A stretch of DNA of 20,295 nt from JAXHUM01 sp034189325 (GTDB lineage: Bacteria > Desulfobacterota > DSM-4660 > Desulfatiglandales > Desulfatiglandaceae), in the NCBI GenBank assembly GCA_034189325.1, contig JAXHUM010000109.1:1-20295 (forward strand), in the 5' to 3' direction. A program made the translations under genes and the position numbers. Position 1 is the stretch's first letter. Each line of letters opens with the position of its first letter. This document shows positions 7,619 to 12,985 of this stretch, piece by piece. Below the pieces are notes generated by a model. The model saw nothing but the letters and a program-made list of their open reading frames with translations, searched no databases and was not told the origin of the DNA.

Positions 7619-8309
7619 GATCAGCACCTTTTACGGGAATATCCAGGCCCTCAAAGAGGTGGTGATCAAGCTTTCAGAGGGAGAGATCATTACCCTTATC
7701 GGCGCAAACGGCGCAGGCAAGACCACAACACTCATGTCGATCTCCGGGCTCGTTCCGCCAAGGAAGGGCGAGATCCTGTTTATGGGTAGGCCGATCCATA
7801 ACACAAGCCCGGACAAGATCGTCTCATTGGGGATTTGTCAGGTTCCCGAGGGTCGACGTATATTTCCCTATTTATCGGTCAGTGAAAACCTGGACATGGG
7901 GGCCTTTTTGCGCAATGACAAGGCAGATGTCAAGAGGGACATGGCGTATGTTTTCGGTCTCTTCCCTATCCTCGCAGAGAGAAGACATCAGCCGGGAGGG
8001 ACATTGAGCGGGGGTGAACAACAGATGCTCGCCATTTCAAGGGCCCTCATGGCGAGGCCTTTGCTGCTTCTCCTCGATGAACCTTCTCTGGGGCTTGCGC
8101 CCCTTGTGGTGAGGCAGATTTTTGATATTCTAAAGAGAATAAACAGGGAGCAGGATACCACCATCTTCCTTGTCGAACAAAACGCGAACCTTGCCCTACA
8201 GGTAGCGGATAGGGGCTATGTGATGGAAAACGGGCGCATCACCCTTTCGGGCTCCGCCGAAAATCTGCGTTCCAACCCGGAGGTCAGGAGCGCCTATCTG
8301 GGACTCTGA
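7602..8309 (+). CDS. livF: Branched-chain amino acid ABC transporter ATP-binding protein LivF
   Basis: This is the second ATPase of the Liv importer, 235 residues, the usual LivF length. Walker A is GANGAGKTT (34-42), the Q-loop region reads GICQVPEGRRIFPYLSVSENL, the signature LSGGEQQ is at 135-141, Walker B LLLLLDEPSLGLAP ends about residue 167, and the switch His is replaced by Gln in VEQN, as is normal for LivF. The C-terminus NPEVRSAYLGL is the typical LivF end. Its start overlaps the livG end by 17 bases, which indicates translational coupling. It is the last gene of the plus-strand block; the next gene is convergent. Confidence 0.93.
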   Translation: MLEVNKISTFYGNIQALKEVVIKLSEGEIITLIGANGAGKTTTLMSISGLVPPRKGEILFMGRPIHNTSPDKIVSLGICQVPEGRRIFPYLSVSENLDMGAFLRNDKADVKRDMAYVFGLFPILAERRHQPGGTLSGGEQQMLAISRALMARPLLLLLDEPSLGLAPLVVRQIFDILKRINREQDTTIFLVEQNANLALQVADRGYVMENGRITLSGSAENLRSNPEVRSAYLGL

Positions 8310-8332
8310 TTGAATTGCATAAAATCAACATC

Positions 8333-8347
8333 GAACATCGAATGTTC
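8333..8347. repeat. Small palindrome between livF and the TPR gene
   Basis: GAACAT (8333-8338) and ATGTTC (8342-8347) are exact inverted repeats around CGA. The preceding bases also carry AACATCG twice in tandem (8327-8333 and 8334-8340). There is no T-run after it, so it is a poor terminator. It may be a short dispersed intergenic repeat unit; that would need a search of the whole genome. Confidence 0.35.
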
Positions 8348-8406
8348 AACTGGAGGGGATGGGCACAAGCTGTGAGGAAAAAAAGGAGTTATTCTTGCGC
8401 GAAACC

Positions 8407-9597
8407 TTAGGCCACGCCATGGAATCCCGTATATTGATCCCATTGGGAATTAATGGTCAGTCCATATTCATCTTTGCCACGGAATTGGAACTCAACGTGG
8501 GATGGGTCAATTGTTGCGTTGACCTCTGAATTTTGATGGACCCTAAATCTGACCGTCGCTGTAAAGGTGTCTGCGTCATAATAGACGGAATCGGGAAAGA
8601 GTGCGATTTTAGCTTCCGTTTCAGGCACCGGTTGCCCGAAATTGTAGGCCTCTCCAGGTCCGGTGCTCGAGGATCTCTTGATAGACCAATTAAATCGGTC
8701 TTCCACTGAAGCCCGGTCCATTTCCTTGTTGAATTGAAAGATCATGGTGAAGCTCTTGGATGTATCGGCCGCTGCCAGATATCCATCCAGAAAGGAAACA
8801 GGAGTCTTCCTCGGCAGAGTGTACAGGAAGGTACTACTGGAATGGGCGAACATGATCTTAGGTGGATCGACCTTGTACATGTATCGGCTTAGGACATCCG
8901 CGAGAACGGGAGATTCCTTTTCAAGGAAATCAACGATCTCCTGGGCCTCATCCATCTCACCGAGATCAGCATAGGCGTATCCGATTTCAGCGTACGCGTC
9001 GTAAAGATCCCCTTGCAATCGAATGGCCTGCTCAAAATGGTCGATTGCCTTTTCATATCGTCCCTGCTTACTGTAGGTCTGGCCCAGCCCAAACTTTCCA
9101 CTCGGCTTATCCGGTCCTAGCCGGTCTACTTCAATAAACTGTTTTTCAGCTTCATCCAGACGGTTTGTGATCAGATAGACTTGGCCGAGAGAATAGCGAT
9201 TATTGGTCGAAGGATTGACCTTTACAGCCTCTTCAAATTGTTTTTCAGCTTCCTCATACCTGCCTTCGGAAAAATAGAGATTCCCCAAGGAAATATAGGT
9301 TGCATCCAGGAAAGGATTAAGTTGAATGGAGTTTTTATAGGCATTGACGGCGCCCTCCACATCGTCGATCTGAAGATAGGCCTGCGCCATGTAATCGGAG
9401 GCATTTATGGAATATTCGGAAAAAGGAGCAAGACCTATAGACCTCCTGAACTCTCTAATGGCCTCGTCATATTTTTTCTGCGCGTACAGATCGATTCCTT
9501 TGGAAAGCGCGTCCTTGGAGAGGCTGTCCGTCTGAGCCGTCTGGGGAGTCATGGCTGAAAAAATATCAGGAGTAGTTCCGGTAGATAGAAGATCCAT
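8407..9597 (-). CDS. TPR-repeat protein with C-terminal Ig-like domain
   Basis: This 396-residue protein has no signal peptide or membrane segment. Residues 28 to about 225 contain roughly six tetratricopeptide repeats, for example ALSKGIDLYAQKKYDEAIREF, TYISLGNLYFSEGRYEEAEKQFEEA and KFGLGQTYSKQGRYEKAIDHFEQA. From about 245 to the end the protein is beta-rich, and FQFNKEMDRASVEDRFNWSI (288-307) resembles the Big_5/SbsA bacterial Ig-like domain (F.k.MD.aSVe..f). Such domains are usually outside the cell, so the absence of an export signal is odd; it may leave by a flagellar-type route or act in the cytoplasm. An AAAGG site precedes the ATG. A sigma28-like promoter lies 67 bases upstream, tying it to the flagellar or motility regulon. 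The exact role is unknown. Confidence 0.85.
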   Translation of the reverse strand: MDLLSTGTTPDIFSAMTPQTAQTDSLSKDALSKGIDLYAQKKYDEAIREFRRSIGLAPFSEYSINASDYMAQAYLQIDDVEGAVNAYKNSIQLNPFLDATYISLGNLYFSEGRYEEAEKQFEEAVKVNPSTNNRYSLGQVYLITNRLDEAEKQFIEVDRLGPDKPSGKFGLGQTYSKQGRYEKAIDHFEQAIRLQGDLYDAYAEIGYAYADLGEMDEAQEIVDFLEKESPVLADVLSRYMYKVDPPKIMFAHSSSTFLYTLPRKTPVSFLDGYLAAADTSKSFTMIFQFNKEMDRASVEDRFNWSIKRSSSTGPGEAYNFGQPVPETEAKIALFPDSVYYDADTFTATVRFRVHQNSEVNATIDPSHVEFQFRGKDEYGLTINSQWDQYTGFHGVA

Positions 9598-9663
9598 ACA
9601 GTGTCGCCTTTAAAACGATGTCCTTTGTCAATTGCCCTTCATGTCCAGAGCCATGTTATTAGT

Positions 9664-9690
9664 ATATCGGCAATTATAGTGAATTCTTGA
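9664..9690 (-). promoter_or_regulatory. Sigma28 (FliA/SigD)-like promoter of the TPR gene
   Basis: On the minus strand the sequence reads TCAAGAAT-N11-GCCGATAT. The -10 part equals the Bacillus SigD consensus and is one base from the enteric GCCGATAA; the -35 part matches TAAAGTTT at 5 of 8 bases; the 11-base spacing is exact. The start would be near 9657, giving a leader of about 60 bases to the ATG at 9597. Confidence 0.55.
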
Positions 9691-9827
9691 GTCATTTTCG
9701 ACTATCTCGTAAAAAGACCATTATCTGCTTCAGGCTGCATCGTTCTCAAGAAACTTGACTTAGACAAATTAGTCCTTAGTTATAAAGAATAGGGAATTCA
9801 ACTTATCGGTGAAAAGGAGGTGTTGGT

Positions 9828-10103
9828 ATGTTGAGACTGAGGTATTATCTTCCCGGTAGTATGATTATTCTCTTTGGTATGCTTATTCTTGTATTTCCCG
9901 AGATTCTTGTGGCCCTTGTTGCCCTTTTTCTAATCATGCTTGGTTTGGGGGTCCTTACACTGGGGCATATGGTCAGGAAATCTGAGACGGAGTTATCCGA
10001 ATTCAGCTCGGGCAATTCATGCAAAGACCCACATCCATGGTGGATACACCGGGCGAGCGTGTGGAGCACACGGTGTAAGAAACCCAGATCTTTTAGCAGA
10101 TAA
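9828..10103 (+). CDS. Small two-helix membrane protein, hypothetical
   Basis: The frame has 91 codons with a very strong ribosome site (AAAGGAGG, 9813-9820, 7 bases before the ATG). Residues 7 to about 48 are almost fully hydrophobic (YLPGSMIILFGMLILVFPEI, then LVALVALFLIMLGLGVLTLG), consistent with two membrane helices joined by a short turn. The remaining 40 residues are polar and unlike a conserved domain; they coincide with two consecutive DNA hairpins (10033-10077), so the original protein may be shorter or the 3' end altered. I do not recognise a family. The strong ribosome site and clear hydrophobic pattern make the N-terminal half likely real. Confidence 0.6.
   Translation: MLRLRYYLPGSMIILFGMLILVFPEILVALVALFLIMLGLGVLTLGHMVRKSETELSEFSSGNSCKDPHPWWIHRASVWSTRCKKPRSFSR
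10033..10077. repeat. Two consecutive inverted repeats in the 3' part of the small membrane-protein gene
   Basis: ATCCA (10033-10037) and TGGAT (10041-10045) form the first hairpin with loop TGG. TACACCG (10045-10051) and CGGTGTA (10071-10077) form the second, with an inner stem TGTG/CACA (10060-10063, 10067-10070) around GAG and an 8-base bulge on the 5' side. The two share one base. They may form an RNA structure or be a remnant of an inserted element. Confidence 0.45.
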
Positions 10104-10221
10104 AGGCCGGAGTCTTGATAAGAGATGAGGTTTAGAGAGTAGGAACTGATATATCTTCGAGAGAAGCGTTTGTTCAAAAGGACGTGAGATCTCGAATGAC
10201 GAAATCGAATGTGAGGCTAAC

Positions 10222-10386
10222 ATGAGTATTCTGGGAATATTAACAAAAATAGGTTTGATGTGTATCCTGCTCGTCACGCTTGTGTCATGTGCCGGTATGG
10301 ACAGAAAGAGGTATACGGAGGGTCCCGCCCACAGATATGATCTTGAGCAAGGGGCTCGTGAATGGGGGGATCGAATGGGCTTTTAG
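10222..10386 (+). CDS. Small lipoprotein, hypothetical (54 residues)
   Basis: ATG 10222 is preceded by GTGAGG at 6 bases. The product begins MSILGILTKIGLMCILLVTLVSC, a lipoprotein signal peptide: a Lys at residue 9, a hydrophobic run and the lipobox LVSC with Cys23 as the predicted lipidated residue. The mature part is about 32 residues, charged, and ends REWGDRMGF. It would be anchored to a membrane facing the periplasm. I know no family for it; small lipoproteins of this kind are common and poorly studied. It lies 118 bases after the small membrane protein on the same strand and may share its transcript. The signal and lipobox are the main support for it being real. Confidence 0.62.
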   Translation: MSILGILTKIGLMCILLVTLVSCAGMDRKRYTEGPAHRYDLEQGAREWGDRMGF

Positions 10387-10404
10387 GTTATTTCGGCCAA
10401 TTCG

Positions 10405-10435
10405 TGCTATAGCCTGCTCTGATCAGGCACCAGCA
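10405..10435. terminator. Bidirectional hairpin between convergent genes, possible terminator
   Basis: GCCTG (10412-10416) pairs with CAGGC (10424-10428) around a 7-base loop, and TGCT (10405-10408) with AGCA (10432-10435) across a 3-by-3 internal loop. It sits between the lipoprotein stop and the end of the minus-strand rod-like gene. There is no T-run on either side, so it is at best a weak terminator. Confidence 0.35.
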
Positions 10436-10457
10436 TAAGACCTTTATCACCGGGCGT

Positions 10458-10811
10458 TCACCGAAAAATATCTATAAGGGATCCTACCATCTCGTTATGG
10501 GCCTTGATCGTTTGAGTGTTCGCCTGGTAAGCCCTCTTGGCAATCATCATTTGAGGGATCTCTTCGGTCAAATCGACATTGGACCTCTCCGTTGCGGTAG
10601 CAGGAACGCTGCCCTCCTCCATGGTCGGGAGTCCAGGAGTGTCTATTCTGTTTATGGTCACTTCAACACCGCCGTAAGGGCCCTCTCGGAGAATGGCTCT
10701 GCTTTTCTTGAACCCGTCGGTATTGACATTGGCGATGTTGTTGGCCGCTACAGACATTTTTTTGCCAAATGCGCTGAGTGCTGAAAGGCTGCTCGATATT
10801 GTTGAAACCAT
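10458..10811 (-). CDS. Short flagellar rod/hook-family protein (orphan)
   Basis: This 117-residue protein has the two end regions of the FlgB/C/E/F/G family and almost nothing between. Residues 1-34 contain SALSAFGKKMSVAANNIANV and then NTDGFK, the N-terminal rod signature. Residues 77-117 contain SNVDLTEEIPQMMIAKRAYQ and ANTQTIKAHNEMVGSLIDIF, the C-terminal heptad region that packs with it. True FlgC proteins are usually around 130-150 residues and sit in flgB-flgC-fliE operons; this one lies alone behind a membrane-protein gene. Such proteins are exported by the flagellar type III system without a cleaved signal. A GGAGGT site lies 3 bases before the ATG. It is probably cotranscribed with the upstream gene from a sigma28-like promoter. 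The precise place in, or outside, the flagellum is unknown. Confidence 0.85.
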   Translation of the reverse strand: MVSTISSSLSALSAFGKKMSVAANNIANVNTDGFKKSRAILREGPYGGVEVTINRIDTPGLPTMEEGSVPATATERSNVDLTEEIPQMMIAKRAYQANTQTIKAHNEMVGSLIDIFR

Positions 10812-10837
10812 GATACCTCCCTGCTGTTAAACCATTG

Positions 10838-11281
10838 TCAGGAATCATGCCCGGGTGATGAAACATTGTTGTTTCCCGACCTACTGTCCCGTTCAAAAAG
10901 CTCCATCACGGAATCTCTGGTAAGAACAACTATGGTAAATACGCCCAGGATAGTTCCAAAGGGTATGATGATACACTCAATCCAGGCAATCACCAGACAG
11001 AATAATCTGTTCCTGAATTGTGACAGTCTCCGTCCGGCAATAAAAATGAAAGTGGACAGGGTCCATCCGCAAAGGATAAAGACCGCGGAGAGAAGAACTA
11101 ATAGCCATGCAAAGAGGGCGGGTGGCGATTCTCCGGGCCCATCACCATCTAATGCCCCTGAAAGCATGGCGATGCCTAGGGCCATATGTATAAAGGGGAG
11201 GCATGAAAAAAGAGCGGTAATACCTGCGACTACATAGTGAAAAATGGAAAGTAACCGGATATCCTGCCTATCGTCTTTCAC
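10838..11281 (-). CDS. Integral membrane protein, hypothetical
   Basis: A 147-residue protein that starts with GTG at 11281, behind an AGAGGG site. Three or four membrane segments are visible: about residues 12-40 (FHYVVAGITALFSCLPFIHM and a following hydrophobic stretch), 54-78 (ALFAWLLVLLSAVFILCGWT) and 90-122 (LFCLVIAWIECIIIPFGTIL then GVFTIVVLT). The C-terminal 25 residues are polar. It ends 26 bases before the rod-like gene, so both are likely one transcript. The general pattern is familiar from uncharacterised small membrane proteins of proteobacteria; I cannot assign a function. Its linkage to a flagellar-type protein is the only clue to its role. Confidence 0.78.
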   Translation of the reverse strand: MKDDRQDIRLLSIFHYVVAGITALFSCLPFIHMALGIAMLSGALDGDGPGESPPALFAWLLVLLSAVFILCGWTLSTFIFIAGRRLSQFRNRLFCLVIAWIECIIIPFGTILGVFTIVVLTRDSVMELFERDSRSGNNNVSSPGHDS

Positions 11282-11346
11282 AATACCCTCTTCATTGGTT
11301 GGCCAAAGGGAAAAGTCCTTGCCGTTGTTGCATCGTATCAGTGCCT

Positions 11347-11390
11347 AGTATCCTTCTATCAAAAAGATATGTCTTTCGGTGATAGATACT
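11347..11390 (-). promoter_or_regulatory. Leader hairpin of the membrane-protein/rod-like unit
   Basis: Three nested arms pair: AGTAT (11347-11351) with ATACT (11386-11390), CTATCA (11356-11361) with TGATAG (11380-11385), and AAAGA (11363-11367) with TCTTT (11372-11376) around a 4-base loop. If the sigma28-like promoter is right, this hairpin begins within about 10 bases of the RNA 5' end. A role in mRNA stability or in regulation of translation is possible. Confidence 0.45.
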
Positions 11391-11403
11391 TTACCATTAG
11401 TGA

Positions 11404-11431
11404 TTATCGTCTCATTTCAAAAAAAACTTGA
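11404..11431 (-). promoter_or_regulatory. Sigma28 (FliA)-like promoter of the membrane-protein/rod-like unit
   Basis: On the minus strand the sequence reads TCAAGTTT-N12-GACGATAA. Each half is one base from the enteric consensus TAAAGTTT and GCCGATAA; the spacer is 12 rather than 11. It shares the leading TCAAG with the other sigma28-like site at 9664-9690. The start would be near 11397, about 115 bases before the GTG at 11281. Confidence 0.5.
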
Positions 11432-11478
11432 GGACTTTTTTCTTAGATTTCTGAAAAAATGAATCAATGCAATCTGTT

Positions 11479-11531
11479 TTTGTCAGATCTTATTCCCGAG
11501 GCTTTGACACTACTGTATGGCATCTGACAAA
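11479..11531. repeat. 10-bp inverted repeat with 33-base spacing
   Basis: TTTGTCAGAT (11479-11488) and ATCTGACAAA (11522-11531) are exact inverted copies. The interval contains a TTGACA (11504-11509) without a good -10 partner. The two copies could be paired operator half-sites or a long hairpin. No regulator gene is next to it. Confidence 0.4.
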
Positions 11532-11703
11532 TAGGCTTGTCTTAACCAAAAAGGGGTATACACAAATGGCTTCAAATATTATAATGATACTTGGCGTTCT
11601 GATGAGTTTGTTGTGATCGATTGTGAGTGGTTCTATACTTCAGAAGGTGAAAGAGTGGAATCTCTCGGACGGTCTTCCTAGAATAAGTTGAATCAGAGAA
11701 ACG

Positions 11704-11733
11704 TTGTATCTGTATGGGTTGAATTTATTATAA
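11704..11733 (+). promoter_or_regulatory. Sigma70-like promoter of the NlpC/P60 gene
   Basis: TTGTAT (11704-11709) is followed after 16 bases by TATTAT (11726-11731), or after 18 by TTATAA (11728-11733). Transcription would start near 11738-11742, which would exclude an ATG at 11737 as the translation start and favours 11797. Confidence 0.45.
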
Positions 11734-11751
11734 AAAATGAAGTGTCTTTAT

Positions 11752-11773
11752 AGTACTCAAGTAGTACTCGAGA
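11752..11773. repeat. Tandem 11-bp repeat in the leader of the NlpC/P60 gene
   Basis: AGTACTCAAGT (11752-11762) is followed at once by AGTACTCGAGA (11763-11773), 9 of 11 bases identical. Each copy contains the palindrome AGTACT. It lies just after the predicted transcription start and may be a tandem binding site. Confidence 0.4.
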
Positions 11774-11796
11774 CATGTCTTATTTGTCAGCAATCA

Positions 11797-12330
11797 ATGG
11801 ACCGATCGTTTCATACCTTTAGACGGATTCGGGCTCTCCTCTTTATGATGGGTGTAGCGATAATTGCCCTTTTCTCCTCTTGTTCAACCGATAGCGGACA
11901 AAAGACAACTGAGCCTATCCGATTCACGGCACCCAAAGCTGATAGACATGCAGGTATCCATACAATAGAGAAACTTGTTCGTGAAGAATACGAGCGATGG
12001 AAAGGCACACGGCACAGGCTGGGAGGAACCGGTCGTCAAGGAATCGACTGCTCCGGTTTTGTGAGGGTTGTCTACAAAAGCCTATTTGATATCGTATTGC
12101 CCCGTACATCCAGATCCCAATCCCGAATAGGGAGACCGGTTGGTCGAGGGGAACTACGGGCAGGCGACCTTGTCTTTTTTAAGCCCCCTACATATCCCAA
12201 TCATGTGGGGATCTATTTGAGCGAAAACGAATTCGTTCATGTATCGAAAAAAGAGGGGGTCACTATATCGGTTATTGGTCGACACTATTGGGGTAGGTAC
12301 TACTGGACCGCGAGGAGAGTTCTGTTCTGA
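11797..12330 (+). CDS. NlpC/P60 family lipoprotein, MepS (Spr)-like peptidoglycan endopeptidase
   Basis: The protein has 177 residues from ATG 11797. The frame opens at 11737, but that stretch overlaps the promoter and a tandem repeat and precedes an evident signal peptide, so 11797 is preferred although its ribosome site is poor. Residues 9-29 form a lipoprotein signal (RRIRALLFMMGVAIIALFSSC) with predicted lipid Cys29. The NlpC/P60 domain spans about 56-177, with catalytic Cys85 in GIDCSGFVR, His136 in PNHVGIYL and third polar residue His148 in FVHVS. The end HYWGRYYWTARRVLF closely resembles E. coli MepS (Spr) and NlpC. It should cut peptide cross-links of peptidoglycan in the periplasm (known for MepS; inferred here). 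The next gene follows after 75 bases and may be cotranscribed. Confidence 0.88.
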   Translation: MDRSFHTFRRIRALLFMMGVAIIALFSSCSTDSGQKTTEPIRFTAPKADRHAGIHTIEKLVREEYERWKGTRHRLGGTGRQGIDCSGFVRVVYKSLFDIVLPRTSRSQSRIGRPVGRGELRAGDLVFFKPPTYPNHVGIYLSENEFVHVSKKEGVTISVIGRHYWGRYYWTARRVLF

Positions 12331-12405
12331 TCATAATCAAGATATTTTGGAGAGGAAGTGTTGGAATGTATCGAGAGCATCTTGGAACAACATAGGTGAG
12401 TCAAA

Positions 12406-12798
12406 TTGGAACTTACTATACAAATAGACAAGAAAAACAACTTAAGGAAACATGAAGTCAAAGGTGTAATCAGTGTCTTGGAATTAAAGCAACATTTGGA
12501 GAGCTACTACAAGTCATCGATGTATGGTCAAAGCTTGAATTCCCTTTGGGATCTGAGGGATGCCGACTTTTCAGAAGTGAAGCCCGAACAGATAAAAAAG
12601 TTGGCAGAGATGGTTGGTCGGTATTGGGGTGGGCCTGGAGAAGCCAAGTCTGCATTGGTGGTCTCGAGAGATCTGGATTACGGACTGACTCGTATGTATG
12701 AGATTATACTTTCCACCATCAATTCGAACAACGTAAGAGTCTTTAGAAACATTCGTGCGGCCGAAGAATGGATGGTGGAATCAGATAATAGAACGTAA
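12406..12798 (+). CDS. SpoIIAA/STAS-like protein, hypothetical
   Basis: This 130-residue protein starts with TTG at 12406, 5 bases after AGGTGAG (12394-12400); no in-frame ATG fits as well. The pattern ELTIQIDKKNNLRKHEVKGV, LWDLRDADFS (48-57), SALVVSRDLDYGLTRMYEII and VRVFRNIRAAEEWM alternates strands and helices like the SpoIIAA-like/STAS fold, in which WDLRDA occupies the strand near the phosphorylation loop. Proteins of this type are short, cytoplasmic and mostly uncharacterised; some regulate by partner binding. No anti-sigma factor or kinase gene is next to it. It lies downstream of the NlpC/P60 lipoprotein, without an obvious functional link. Confidence 0.7.
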   Translation: MELTIQIDKKNNLRKHEVKGVISVLELKQHLESYYKSSMYGQSLNSLWDLRDADFSEVKPEQIKKLAEMVGRYWGGPGEAKSALVVSRDLDYGLTRMYEIILSTINSNNVRVFRNIRAAEEWMVESDNRT

Positions 12799-12953
12799 CC
12801 GCAATTGTATCAGGATACCGCTGACTATTGATTTGGAACTTGAGTGTTTTATTCTTTGACCCTCTATGCCAAGACAGCGCCTGTGGTCTCTATTTCACAC
12901 ATACCCTAGTGCTTTTTTGTCAGAGACCTCTCACCCGGCCGTTTGCCAGTAGC

Positions 12954-12985
12954 CTATTCGAATAGCAGTCATAAAACAACTGACT
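12954..12985. terminator. Palindromes in the convergent gap, possible weak terminator
   Basis: CTATTC/GAATAG is a perfect 12-bp palindrome (12954-12965). Next to it AGTCA (12967-12971) and TGACT (12981-12985) form an inverted repeat that reaches into the stop codon of the minus-strand gene. There is no U-tract of note. The 185-base gap 12799-12983 holds nothing else I can name. Confidence 0.3.

Larger units (their letters stand above)
11282..11796. other. Intergenic region between divergent genes, rich in regulatory-looking sequence
   Basis: About 515 AT-rich bases between the minus-strand membrane/rod unit and the plus-strand NlpC/P60 gene. They contain a 5' leader hairpin (11347-11390), a sigma28-like promoter for the minus unit (11404-11431), a 10-bp inverted repeat (11479-11531), a sigma70-like promoter for the plus gene (11704-11733) and an 11-bp tandem repeat (11752-11773), each listed separately. 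No further gene is convincing. Confidence 0.6.

Noticed and set aside
8392..8529. Plus-strand frame starting TTG at about 8395 behind an AAAAGGAG
   Set aside because: It is only about 45 codons, antisense to the well-supported TPR gene, and has no motif. The ribosome-like site is probably chance in a purine-rich gap.
9755..9786. TTGACT and TATAAA before the small membrane protein as a sigma70 promoter
   Set aside because: The spacing is 19-20 bases, outside the usual range. It may still be active, but I do not call it.
11504..11532. TTGACA at 11504-11509 as a promoter for the NlpC/P60 gene
   Set aside because: The hexamer at 17 bases (ACAAAT) matches the -10 consensus poorly and the leader would be about 260 bases; the promoter at 11704-11733 fits better.
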